Source: Chaetomium olivaceum (Eukaryota; Ascomycota; Sordariomycetes; Sordariales; Chaetomiaceae). Taken from it: a stretch of 64,000 bases of DNA. The position numbers and the translations under genes are program-made. The DNA lies in the NCBI GenBank assembly GCA_039881045.1, contig JAYWVB010000025.1:124001-188000 (forward strand), given 5' to 3'. The notes beneath the pieces are model-generated. The model worked only from the letters and a program-made list of their open reading frames with translations. It was not told the DNA's origin and ran no database searches. Below are positions 9,850-20,064 of the stretch, piece by piece; the first letter of the stretch is position 1; each line of letters begins with the position of its first letter.

Positions 9850-12800
9850 CTATTGGCTATGAGCAGTTTCCTTTCCGGCTGGCTGGCCGTTCATAGATTC
9901 AGTGGCGTCTCCATTCAAGTACGGAGGGCTGCTGGACGGAGTGCTCAGAGGGCTGTTCGGGTCCATGGTCAGGTTAGGAGTTGGCGCGGCCGAGCTGACA
10001 TCGACGCGTAGCCCGGGCGATGTGGGGGCTGTGGATGACGGCGTGGGGTTGTTACTAGTAGTCGCCGACGTGGGGGCCTGCGAGTCCGCAACTAGACGAT
10101 CCATGGCCTCGATCTGCTTGCTGGTAGCCCCGGATTGTCTGAGGGATTGGAGGTGCGATGCTAATTTCTTGACCAGTACCACCCTGTCCTCACCCTGAAG
10201 TGCCTTGACGAGTTTTTCTGGTACAAATTAGCGAGAGAACACGAAGATGACGACGAGAAAAAACTTACGGATGACATAGTTACCAAATTGATCTTTCATC
10301 AACTGGAATAGCGGGCTGTTCGCATCGTCCCCCATCAGTTGGTCCCGGATGGACCGCTGCTCCTCAGGTGTGCCAAGCAGGATACACTTCTCGACGACAT
10401 TCGACGCGTTCTTGTGCCTCGAGAGTGTCAAGAGCTGAGGCGTAATGACGTCGATCATTTTGGCCCGATCTTCGGGCTTCCCTTTCTCCAGGACATGCTG
10501 GATCACATAGTTGCCGTACATGTCCGTAATCAGCATCGAGGCGCTGCCGTGCAGCTCCAGCATCATAGCGGCCTTGTCCGCTTCGGTCCCGTGCTCCAAT
10601 ACCCTCTGAACCACGCGGCAACCGTACTGGTGAGAAGCAAGCTCGTAAACGTGGCCCTTCAAGCCGGCCATCATGAAATCGATGTGTTCCCGAGGCACCA
10701 GCACAATGGCTTGCTGAATCACGTGGTTTCCGTGCTGGTCCTTGGCGACTTTGATGAGATCCGACTCTAGCTCTTTTACCAGCTCGGTCTGCTGCTCCAC
10801 TAGGACGTGTTCAAGGGCCTGCTCCATGTTAGTTGCGTGGTACAGGAGTTAGGTAGGATACAGGCATCTCACCTTTTGGACGACTCGGCAGGCATACGGC
10901 TGCATCGACAAGTCGACAACCTTGCCCTTCATGGCGTTGGCTAACACCTTTTTCTGGACCTGGTCGCCATACTCGAACAGCTTTTGCATCACGTAGTTGC
11001 CAAACACGTCCTTCATGAGCTGAACCGCGTTCGGCTCAATCTCGGCAAAAACTTGGTCTCGTTCATCACTGTTGGCCGTTTCGAGCTTCTGTTGGATGAA
11101 GCGAGAAGCCTGTTGGTCGCCACTGAACTCGACAATGTGGCTCCAAATGTCCTAGGGCGTGTTAGTCAATCTTCTCTTCCCGTGCTGCCGGCCAATCAAC
11201 GGAGGCTGCTCACCTTGAGTTCCCAACGTTTTGACTTTGGACTGTGCTTGAAGTCGTGTAAGAGAGCACTCCTAAAGCTCTTGCCCGGATCCTGGTCTCT
11301 GGCCGGACGGGTCGGAACCCCGGCAGCTGCGAGATTGTAGTGTGTAGGGATTCCATACCCCGCTAGGTGGGCGTTGTGCCTCGGGTCGTTGTATGCGGCG
11401 TACGGGGATGGAAATTGTTGATAATTATGCGCGAAAAAGGTGTTGGGGAAAAACGGGCTTGTCGGCTGCTGTGCAAACGGATCCGCAAGACCTCGCCGTG
11501 CGAGCTCCGCTGCCAACCTAGGATCCCGTGATGTCGGGCGCGACCACCCATCTGGGTTTTGTTGCGGGGTCCCCGTGAAGCTCCTGGGGCTGTTGAGGCT
11601 GGCGCCGTTGCGGTATGTGCTTCCAGCCGGCGAGTCTCGGCCGGCTATTGAGCTCCGCTTCTCGAGACTTGAGCCGTTAGAATACCCGTCCTTCGCAAAA
11701 CCATTGGCATACCCGTGTCCATTATCCCACGGTTGCGACACTGGGTTGAACTGGAAGTTCTGCCCCCCGTTAAAGGATAGGGCATCTTGAAAGCCGTTCA
11801 TACCGCCGTTGGCGTTGTTGTTGTTGTTTTCAAGACCCATCATGCCAAAGGCCTCCGTCATCTGCGTTTGCCGCGTGGCATCTTGATCGAACCCCATGTT
11901 GGGATGGGTAGAAAGCGAGGACCCGGCGAGGGATGGCCGTTGTGAGTGAATCGCGGGCACCGTGGGGATGCCGTATGCGAAGTCGTTGAAGGGATTCGTG
12001 GGGCCCGGGAGATCGGAATCGGCGAGGGCCGATATCGATTTACGTGAAAGGCCGCTCCCAACTGCGTTCAGGGACGTGGGCTCTTGCGGCTGCCGTTGAG
12101 CCGTCATTGAAAGCGCGGCGAACCTGTGATCGAAAGTCTGATGTGTGGCTTGCTCCCCCTCTCCTCTCGGCATAGTTCGAAAATCCAGGGGGGTATTTGA
12201 AGGCACCCTTTGAGGAATCCATGGCCGCCGTGGTTGGGGGCTTAGACCCGACCGGACCTCTCTGTGCCATGCTTGAGGGGGCATGAAAAAACTTGGGCAG
12301 CGGATTCGTATCGTGGACGGAGACATCTGACCTGCTGCGAGGCGATGTGTTACCCGAAAGATTGCGTGCTTGTGTAGCATCGGTCGAGTTCCAGTACGCA
12401 GAGCCCCATGCGTCGTGGTCGGCTGTTGTTGAAGTAAGAGCAGCGGATCCTAGACCGGCCGAGGCAAAGACATTCATCGCATCTGTAAACCCGTCAGCCG
12501 CGATGCCCCCAGCCCGCGGTAAGACTCCCCGCGCTGACCCACCTCTGGGGGTGACCACAGGTCTAGCGTTCGCAAAAGGCCCGGGGGGGTTGTTATTCCA
12601 TGGCCCAGAGGCCGGAGAGTTGAAGATAGAATTTCCGAGGCTCGACTGTGCAGTGTGGTTGCCATTAGTGTACTCGGAAAGACGACTGCGTCGTGACTGT
12701 AGCCGTAAATCCCAAGGTTAGCTCACGGTACCAAGTGTAAAAGGATCGTGATAAAAGTGACTGTGTTGCGACGGTACAATCGTTGGTCACCGCCAGATCC

Positions 12801-12895
12801 CGCTTGATAGGCAAGAGAGGACAAGGAGGGTGGTGTATACATACATTAGTCGCCATTGTGGCGGGCGATGTGTTTGTGTTGGCGGGATAACTCAT
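9850..12895 (-). CDS. Pumilio-family RNA-binding protein, Puf3-like
   Basis: A PUF-domain regulator of mRNA decay and translation; yeast Puf3 acts on nuclear-encoded mitochondrial mRNAs in the cytoplasm. Five exons on the minus strand: 12845-12895, 11214-12696, 10873-11151, 10269-10818, 9850-10217; phases join cleanly to 909 residues, provided one base is removed inside exon 2. The Ser/Asn-rich N-terminal half (to about residue 511) is low complexity. The C-terminal half has eight Puf repeats with core triplets ASRFIQQ, GNYVMQK, ACRVVQK, GNHVIQQ, GCRVVQR, GNYVIQH, ASNVVEK, GNYVIQK. By the PUF code these read UGUAUAUA. The exon 2 frame changes at the C6 run (complement of 12188-12193): upstream ...DSSKGAFKYP, downstream LDFRTMPRGEGEQ. 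This is most simply a one-base insertion. The first intron is 148 nt, the others 51-62 nt. The domain is certain; the Puf3 orthology is likely. Confidence 0.92.
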
Positions 12896-15800
12896 GAAGT
12901 GGAAATGTAAGAGGCGAAAAGCCGGGGATATCGATGGCGTTCAGTGATGGGCACGGAAGCCTGTCCGCCCAAAATTATGGTACTCGGTGAGGTGTAGGTG
13001 CGTAGCGTCAAAGCGGGATGTGCGTGACCTTGTGGGTGGGTATGTGGCGCCGTGGAAACTCGGTTTTGGGCGGTGTTCTCCTCGAGCGCTCCGGTTCTAT
13101 GTGCTGGGTATCGGGAGAGAGATTTGAGAGTTGTGACGGAACTGCGAGTAGGTTGAAGGTGAGGTCAGCACAGGAGAGAACCAAGCAGCTGGGAAGCGGC
13201 GGGGGGTGTCGAGGAGGATTGGTAAGGCTGATGCGTCCCACACCTAGAAACTAAGTTGGAGGAGGGAGGTGGGGAGGGGCGGCACTCGGGCTTTTGACAG
13301 GTGCTTGACGGCACAGAAGCGGGCTCGGCGGAGGTGCTGGGGGTGCATTCCGCACCGAGCTGAGTGCCGTGGGTGTGTGCGCTAGACGGAGTAACTACTG
13401 CTTGCTGCAGTAGGTATGCAACACGGGCACTTACTCCAGTCCAAGCCTTGGGACAACGGGAGTTGCAGAAGCTCAGCGATCCACCAATGCGGGAGGACAC
13501 CTCTCTCAAAACCTCGCCGAGGTGCTCGCAAAGGTAGTGTGGGTGGATAAGAGGGGGAAACGGGGATGGATGGATGGATGGAACGGGAGTCGATCGCGGG
13601 TTGCGTGCACGGAGGAGAAAGAACCAGATGTCGGGCAGTTGGGAAGAAGGAATGGAGCGATGAACGATGAACGAGGGCAATGAGCTGCGGATGCGGATGC
13701 GAACCAGCGTACCTTGGAGCGATGGTTTTCGCTGTCCCACCAAGCGATTGTTGTCCCGCTTGTGCTTGCGAGCTTGCTTTCTGGGGTCGCAGCAACAAAG
13801 GGAGGGGCCTCCTGTTCGAACTGCTTGAGATGGGGATTTGAATGGAAACCGGGGGCGGGATTGGCTGAGGTGCGCCGGGTCGAGTCTCCGACTGGACGAG
13901 CACACGACAAGGGGAGGGAGGGAGAGAGGAGAGGTGGAGGCCAAGGTACCCGAACCTTACCTTTTTAAGTCAGCGGGACCGGGGTGATGTTTAAGATCCA
14001 GGGCAACGTTGGTTGGCGGACCCAGCGACCCCAAAAAAGAAGTTTTGTGGGGGATCTGGGAGTCGTCTCAAGTCGGTGGATGGCCCTTTTTTTAGGGGAT
14101 CTTCCAAGGCCGGGCCCGGATGCGGCGTCCGCAGGACTTGGTCGACCCGACAGAGGGCAGGGCACGGCGGGGCAGGGCAATTCCGTGCAGGACCTGAATT
14201 CTGACTGCGCGACCGGGAACGGCGGGGTATGGGAGGTTGGTTGAATGTCCGTTTAGTTACCGGGCAATCGGCCTCGATGACGGAATTTTGATGCAGAAAT
14301 TGCTGTTGGGAGACGAGGTTTGAGATTCTCCGTCGCTGTACCCACTTTAGGTTGAAACCTCCAGGTTGGATGGAATGCGGGCGGGGATGATGCACCGGGG
14401 CTGCAGTGCACTCAGGTCGAGACGAAAAAAAAGGTCTCGGCGATTCGTTCAAGTCGAGCGTGGGAAGGTTGGGTCTGGGCTGGCTCGGCTTGCTGGGGGA
14501 GCTTCTTGTTGCGTGTGGGGACCGCCTGAGAATCGAAAAAGATGAATAAAAAAACGGGGCTGCTCGGTGACACCAGCTGGTGCAACAAGCTCCAATCGGC
14601 CGTTGTCTCTTTTTTTGCTCGTGCCGTCCCTTTTTCTCAAAATCCGTGGGACCGCCCAGTCGGCTCCCTGATGGCTGTGCACCTGAAACTAGCGGGAACT
14701 CGTTTCCGCTTGTGTGTTTCTTGTCGATTTCGTGCAGGAAACATGCGGCAGAGCAGATCGCACGGTGCTCAGATCCGACCGTTGGGAAGCGCAAGCGCAC
14801 TCGGCCACCTGCTCCGGCCTGTGTGTGGAGACGAAATCGAGCTGAAAGTGGTGTGTTGGTTGGCTGACTTTGCCGTGGTGTTGTTGGGTGTTGGCTGTGT
14901 TGAATCTCAAACCGCCCAAGTGGGCTCTTGGCCGCGATCGAGGGCAAGCGAATGAGAACCCGAGAGGCACCGAGGCAGGGAATGCACGCCCAAATTCGTG
15001 CTGTGCCGCCGCTCGCCTACGATTGTTTGTTAGCGATGACAGGGCATCCTATGGACAAGGTTTGGCCTTTAAGGGCACCAACACTCTCGCAAACGTGCCG
15101 CACCTCGTTTCTCTTCGACTTTTCCGATCGATGTCTGGGGGCGGGAACCAATTCGAGGACTCAAACAAAGCGACGAGGAAAGTCAGGACGGGACAACAGT
15201 CGAAGCGTGGTTCGAGTGTATTTGTAGGAATGCAAAAAAAAAAAACCAGGGTGACCCTATGTACAAACATGTACATACATTTCGAACCTACACTTTGAGT
15301 TGGCCTCCCTGATGTTGTGCAAACTTGGAGGCTATGGACGGGTCGACTCCCTGGGCTCAACTCAAGGGGTCTGGCGCCGGTCTTGTATCTGGCTAGATGG
15401 AATGGATCCTATCCTGTATTCCCCACGCCCGCCGTCTCACTAAGAAACAGAAAAGACCGGGTGTCTGGTGTGTATCGTGTCTGGTATGGAAAGACACACA
15501 CAAAGGCCGTTTCGGGGGATACGGGGCCCTCCGACTCGCGTGTAAATGCAAGAATCGACCCGGATAGGAGGCAGAATCTGGCGTCAGATAACGCAATGCT
15601 ATGGTAAGCGCCAGCTTGTGCTTCCCCCAACCGATTATGGCGATCTATCCTATCATTGGCATGGGCAATCCGGTGAGGGTCATGGAGCTTAGTGCTGCCT
15701 TGCATGTGTTCGGCTTCTTGATTTGTGTCCCTTGCAACGCAAGGGATGAAGTGCTCCCCTGCCCGAGGAGTTGCATGCCCATCACCAAAATGGAGGAATG

Positions 15801-18401
15801 CCCTTCATCTCCGCTGCTATGAAGTGCCGAGAAGCTCCAGCGGATCAACACACACATTGTCTCGAGTCCTTCTTTTCTCCCTATTTTATCCCAGCATCCC
15901 TTCCGGCTACCGGAAGGGGCTGAACTCGGAGTAGACCAAGTCGCCTCCCGCCTCGTGACACCTGCCCGATGCCACCGACTCTGTCTGCTAATATGTTTAC
16001 TAGTTTCAGGAAGCAAGTGCAGCTCGCCCTTGTGCCACACTCTTACCTACCTTTGGGGGCGCTTCTCGCCCCAGGCCTATCGTGCGCCTAAGGGGCTTCC
16101 AAGTCAAACGTTGCACAGCCCGCCGGTCTAAGACGTTGCCGGTGTCCGGAGCATCGTCGTCCTCTGCTTGACAAACGCCGCACTGTGATGGGACGTTTGC
16201 GCCCCTCGCCCAACGTGCCCCCGAGGTGAACTTTTTGTTGTTGTAAGCCGCACACGCCTCATCATGTATGGCATTGCCAAGTTTGGTTGATCAGTTGGCT
16301 GACCAGAGTGCCGCACCGTTTCAGAAACTGACAACAAACTGCGGCACTCGGCAAAGCGCAGGTAAAAGGAGATACCGACGAGGTTCCACCGCCCGAAAGG
16401 TCGACCGCTTTTACCTTTCTCGTCGACATTACCGTTACCCGTCTTCTTAAGTTCCCTTAGTCCGGCACCAAGCAACCGAACAGATTACGGGAGCCTCGGC
16501 GAGTTCGCAGGTCCCATCATCCGTTGGCCTTGACCCTTGCCATAGCCATTGAAGGCCATCCCAGGACTCGATAGAGACCATGGCCCCGTAACAACTAAGG
16601 GCCGTCTTCGAGCTTGTCATCGGGCTCTCTGTTTCTCCCTACAGACGTCACAAGGCTGTCATCCTCGTGATGAATAGTAACTAGCGTTTGTTAGTCGTGG
16701 CCTCTCTTGTCCCTTTCGCCGCGGCTGTGAGGCAATCGAGCCGTTCGTACCCCTTCTCCTTTCCCTTCATTTCGTTCGGTTGAAAAGACGTCAGACCGAG
16801 ACACAGGTAGCGGCAGGGAGGACCGAAACTTGCTTGTGGCCGTCTGCCATACGGCCCTTAATTTGCGTTCAGCCACCCGGCGTGATGCCGCGACGGTTTG
16901 GTGTACCATTGCATCGGGGCCATCCGTGGAACTTCAACACCGCGATACAAAGACCATGATGCCATCTCGAAGCACGGAGGGGATTAGGACGCAGCAAGGG
17001 ACGCCCAAAGATGCCAATGTTGCAATACTGCAGTACCAGGCGGTTCCAAAGCTGCAGTGGCCAGGTAAACCTTTGTCTTCCAACATCACTCGTTCGCGCA
17101 GGAGCTTTCTGGTTTCCTATCCTGAAATACGCCGCCCAGACAAGCTGGTTGGGTGGGTGGCATGCGTTGTTGAGTCACCGCTAGAGTTACGGCAGCCCGG
17201 GGAGACGGTCTCAATCACCATCTGGCCAACAGGAGCCGCTCGAACGTCCCGAGACGGATCGAACCCAACAGGGCACGTCTAACAAAGGGTTGACAAATAT
17301 GACACTCGTTTGCTTTCGTCAGAACGGGAAGATGGGCCTCCACTGCACCGTCGTCTGACTCGGTGCTTGGTTGTTCGGTTAGACTGTTTGCTGGAGCTCC
17401 TCGTGTGGTGCACACCCAAGAAATCTAGCCGCCGGTGATGGGGGTCGAGACTCGAGGGCGGCTACTTCGGCAAGAGGTCAGTCGTTATTACTGAGAGAAG
17501 AGAAAAAGAAGGCACGTTTGACGTTTCTGCCTGGATTGGAATTAGTAGTCTAGAAAAAAGAAAATAGAAAGACAACAGCTTCTCCACCAAATCTGAGTCG
17601 GGTAACGTCAAGGTAATGAGCAGTGGATTGTTTCTTCATGCTGACCGGAGCAGTTGCTAAAAACAAGGCTTGGTTTTGGCTGGCCAGACTCTGCCAGACC
17701 ACGGCTCCTGGGAAGATCTGCCAGGCCGACCGTTTTTCACGCACGGGCCAGAATCTGCAGCTCATGGCCAGCGATCGATTGGGCGGCTCCCAAATTGAGA
17801 CCCGCCCGCATGTGAGCCTAGGAACGATACGATTGGGCGAGAGTTCGATCCATGGGGCGGTTCATCCCAATTCAGCGATTTCGCTTGCTGGGATGGCGCT
17901 TGTGTGCTCCCCCTGACCGAGCGGTGGGCGGTACTTGTTGCAAGGCAACGCCTACCATCTTAGCTCCTTCTCCTCACCTCCTCTTTTTCCCATCTCGACA
18001 CCTCACCGGCGCCAGGGCTTAGGGAATTTGCATTCGTCGTTCTTTCAGTCATTCCTTCCTCCTCCCGATCTAGGGAATCCATTTTGGTATTGACTTCATT
18101 CTTTTAGTCGATCTCCGTCCCGTCCTTTTTCATCGATGCAATTCCCCGAGTCACGCGCGAAATCCAATCCGGTAAATCCCTAGCCCTCGAGGAACAGTCC
18201 TTGGGTAGGTTGGCTCCCTTTTCTCGTACCGCATATGCCTGGCACCCTTTTTAGGGACAGGCAGGTCAAGGGATATCGTAATGCTGACAATTGGAATTGT
18301 TTTGGGTTATAGCTTCGACAGTCCATATCCGGTCGCTTTAACAGCTACAGCTTTCCGCGAATAACATTCTTTTCCAACAAAACTCACATTCATTATCCAC
18401 A
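12896..18401. other. 5.5 kb region without a supported gene
   Basis: This lies between the divergent PUF (-) and small membrane-protein (+) genes. Two long minus-strand open frames (13165-13944 and 13991-14947) are Pro/Arg/Ser-rich, have no domain and no intron-like structure, and look like chance frames in GC-rich sequence. A (GGAT)n microsatellite lies at about 13563-13582. The stretch could hold long 5' leaders, regulatory DNA or noncoding transcripts; nothing specific is visible. Confidence 0.4.
13563..13582. repeat. GGAT microsatellite
   Basis: About five tandem copies of GGAT in the long gap upstream of the PUF gene. Confidence 0.7.
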
Positions 18402-18941
18402 ATGGACTCATTCACAAGGATTGTCGCTCGAGGCGACGAGGAGAAGGACAACAACAAGATGACCGTCAATATCCTGATCGCACTTCTCGTTCTTGTATTC
18501 GTCGGCCTCGTGGCCTTTGCGCTCCTCGTCCTGCTGCGGAGGAAGCGCAGGCAAAGGCAAATGATGAACGAGACGCTGCCCCAGTACCACGACGTGAAGC
18601 GAACGGGTAACCACCGGCGACTCACCATCCAGACCGGCAACGGTCGGTCAAGCGTTATCGTTGTCGACAACAACGGCCAACCCATGCTCGCGAACCCTCA
18701 GTCGCCGCCTCACTCTCCGGACAACGTCCCCGAGATCCACATCACATTCCCCGACGAGCAGGACGACCAAGGTCGGCCGAAGAGCGGCCGTGTGGTGGTC
18801 GTCAGGGTCGGCGAGACCAGCGTCGGCCTTGAGCCTCTGGACGACGAGCAGCTGCCCGCGTACGAGAAGGAGAGCAAGACGCAGTTTTACTCCATCGACA
18901 TGGACAAGATTGGCGGGCTGAAAGAGAAGGAATTCCACTAG
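18402..18941 (+). CDS. Small single-pass membrane protein, unknown function
   Basis: A single-exon gene of 179 residues; I do not recognise a named family. A short polar N-terminus (residues 1-19) is followed by one strongly hydrophobic segment at about 20-45 (NILIALLVLVFVGLVAFALL), then a basic cluster LRRKRRQRQ, giving an N-out/C-in topology by the positive-inside rule. The roughly 130-residue cytosolic tail is acidic and polar. It holds two Tyr-containing motifs, LPQYHDV and LPAYEKE, which resemble LPxY variants of the PY motif bound by Rsp5-type ubiquitin ligases. The start ATG sits in good context (CACAATGG). Codon usage resembles the neighbours, so the gene is probably real. The role is unknown; an adaptor or cell-surface regulator is only a guess. 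Confidence 0.75.
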   Translation: MDSFTRIVARGDEEKDNNKMTVNILIALLVLVFVGLVAFALLVLLRRKRRQRQMMNETLPQYHDVKRTGNHRRLTIQTGNGRSSVIVVDNNGQPMLANPQSPPHSPDNVPEIHITFPDEQDDQGRPKSGRVVVVRVGETSVGLEPLDDEQLPAYEKESKTQFYSIDMDKIGGLKEKEFH

Positions 18942-20064
18942 GCGGCTGCATGAGCCAAACATTTGAGCGACTTCCTACGGGGACCCAACGATCTTTCTCC
19001 TTCGACCAGCCAGCGAGCTGGCAATCCTTACGACTTGATGGGCGTGTGGCGTTGCGATGAACGGACAGGGACACGAAAATAGATACCACCATACACGCGC
19101 CGGCCACTACCTTCTTTTACTTCTAATTCGCGTGTCTCGGCGTCCTACCCCGGCATCTCAACACCGGCTGGGGAGGATTTGATTTTTTTTTTGGGCAGGG
19201 TGATGGGTAGGGAAACGGGAGGTGTTGTCGGCGAACATGGGAAACGGAGCCCATTCGCATCTAGGCTACGGCGCTGCGGCACCCAGGACGCACATTCGGC
19301 GGTCAGTGCTACCGACGTCCAGGCGGGAGGAGCGCAACTATATATCTAGCACGCCATTGGCGACAGCGTTGGGTGGGCTTGTGGCATATTTGAACGGACA
19401 TATTCTCATATTGTATAATTACTATTCGACTTCCGCCGTCGGGCGGGTTTTTTCAAACCATCCAAGTCCTCATCGATGCTGCTCGACTGTGGGGCCGAGC
19501 ATCCCGGTTTAACCTCCGGTCTATCGTCCTGTGATGAAGTCCTGAGAGAAGATTCGAAGCCGTAAGGGAACAACGGACGGAACACCTTGCTAGTTGTCTG
19601 GTCACCCTCCTGGCCCTATGTAGTGCAGTAGTGGCGTTGCTAAGGTAGGTTGTCTCGAAACGAGCCAACCTTGATGGCCATTTAGGGTTAGGGTAGTGCT
19701 AAATGACGGTGGGGATACCTTCGCGTCTCGCTGGAGCTTTGAAATTCTGACTGCTCTAGATATTTCAACTCTGAAATGGCGCATCCTCGGTTCCCTTGCG
19801 CAACTCGCCTTTAAATAGTCGCGAGTCCAATGGCCACTAGGGTTTCTCCCTGAGCATTACCCAGCACCAATTGGTGTTTCTCTTATTCATTGACTTCCCT
19901 TTCCTCCTTTCGGCGTCGCTTGTCGTCACTTATCCGTTATCCCCCTTTTTACGCCCTGTTACTTGATACCCCCCTTCAAACCCTTTTCTTCCTCTATATA
20001 TATATCACATAACCGAGGAACGAACGAACGAACCAACCAACCAACCAACTCCTACCGCGACACC
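18942..20064. other. intergenic region upstream of GPI13
   Basis: About 1.1 kb. It contains two TTAGGG units at 19682-19693, a TATA-like TTTAAATAG near 19811 and a TATATATATA stretch near 19997. AACGAACGAACC/AACC tandem repeats (20020-20050) lie directly before the GPI13 ATG. No coding region supported. Confidence 0.5.

Noticed and set aside
13165..13944. 259-codon minus-strand open frame
   Set aside because: Same reasons; crosses a GGAT microsatellite and overlaps other equally open frames.
13991..14947. 318-codon minus-strand open frame in the PUF upstream gap
   Set aside because: Composition is Ser/Pro/Arg-rich throughout, with no domain, no intron signals and overlapping open frames on both strands. 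Transcript data could reopen it.
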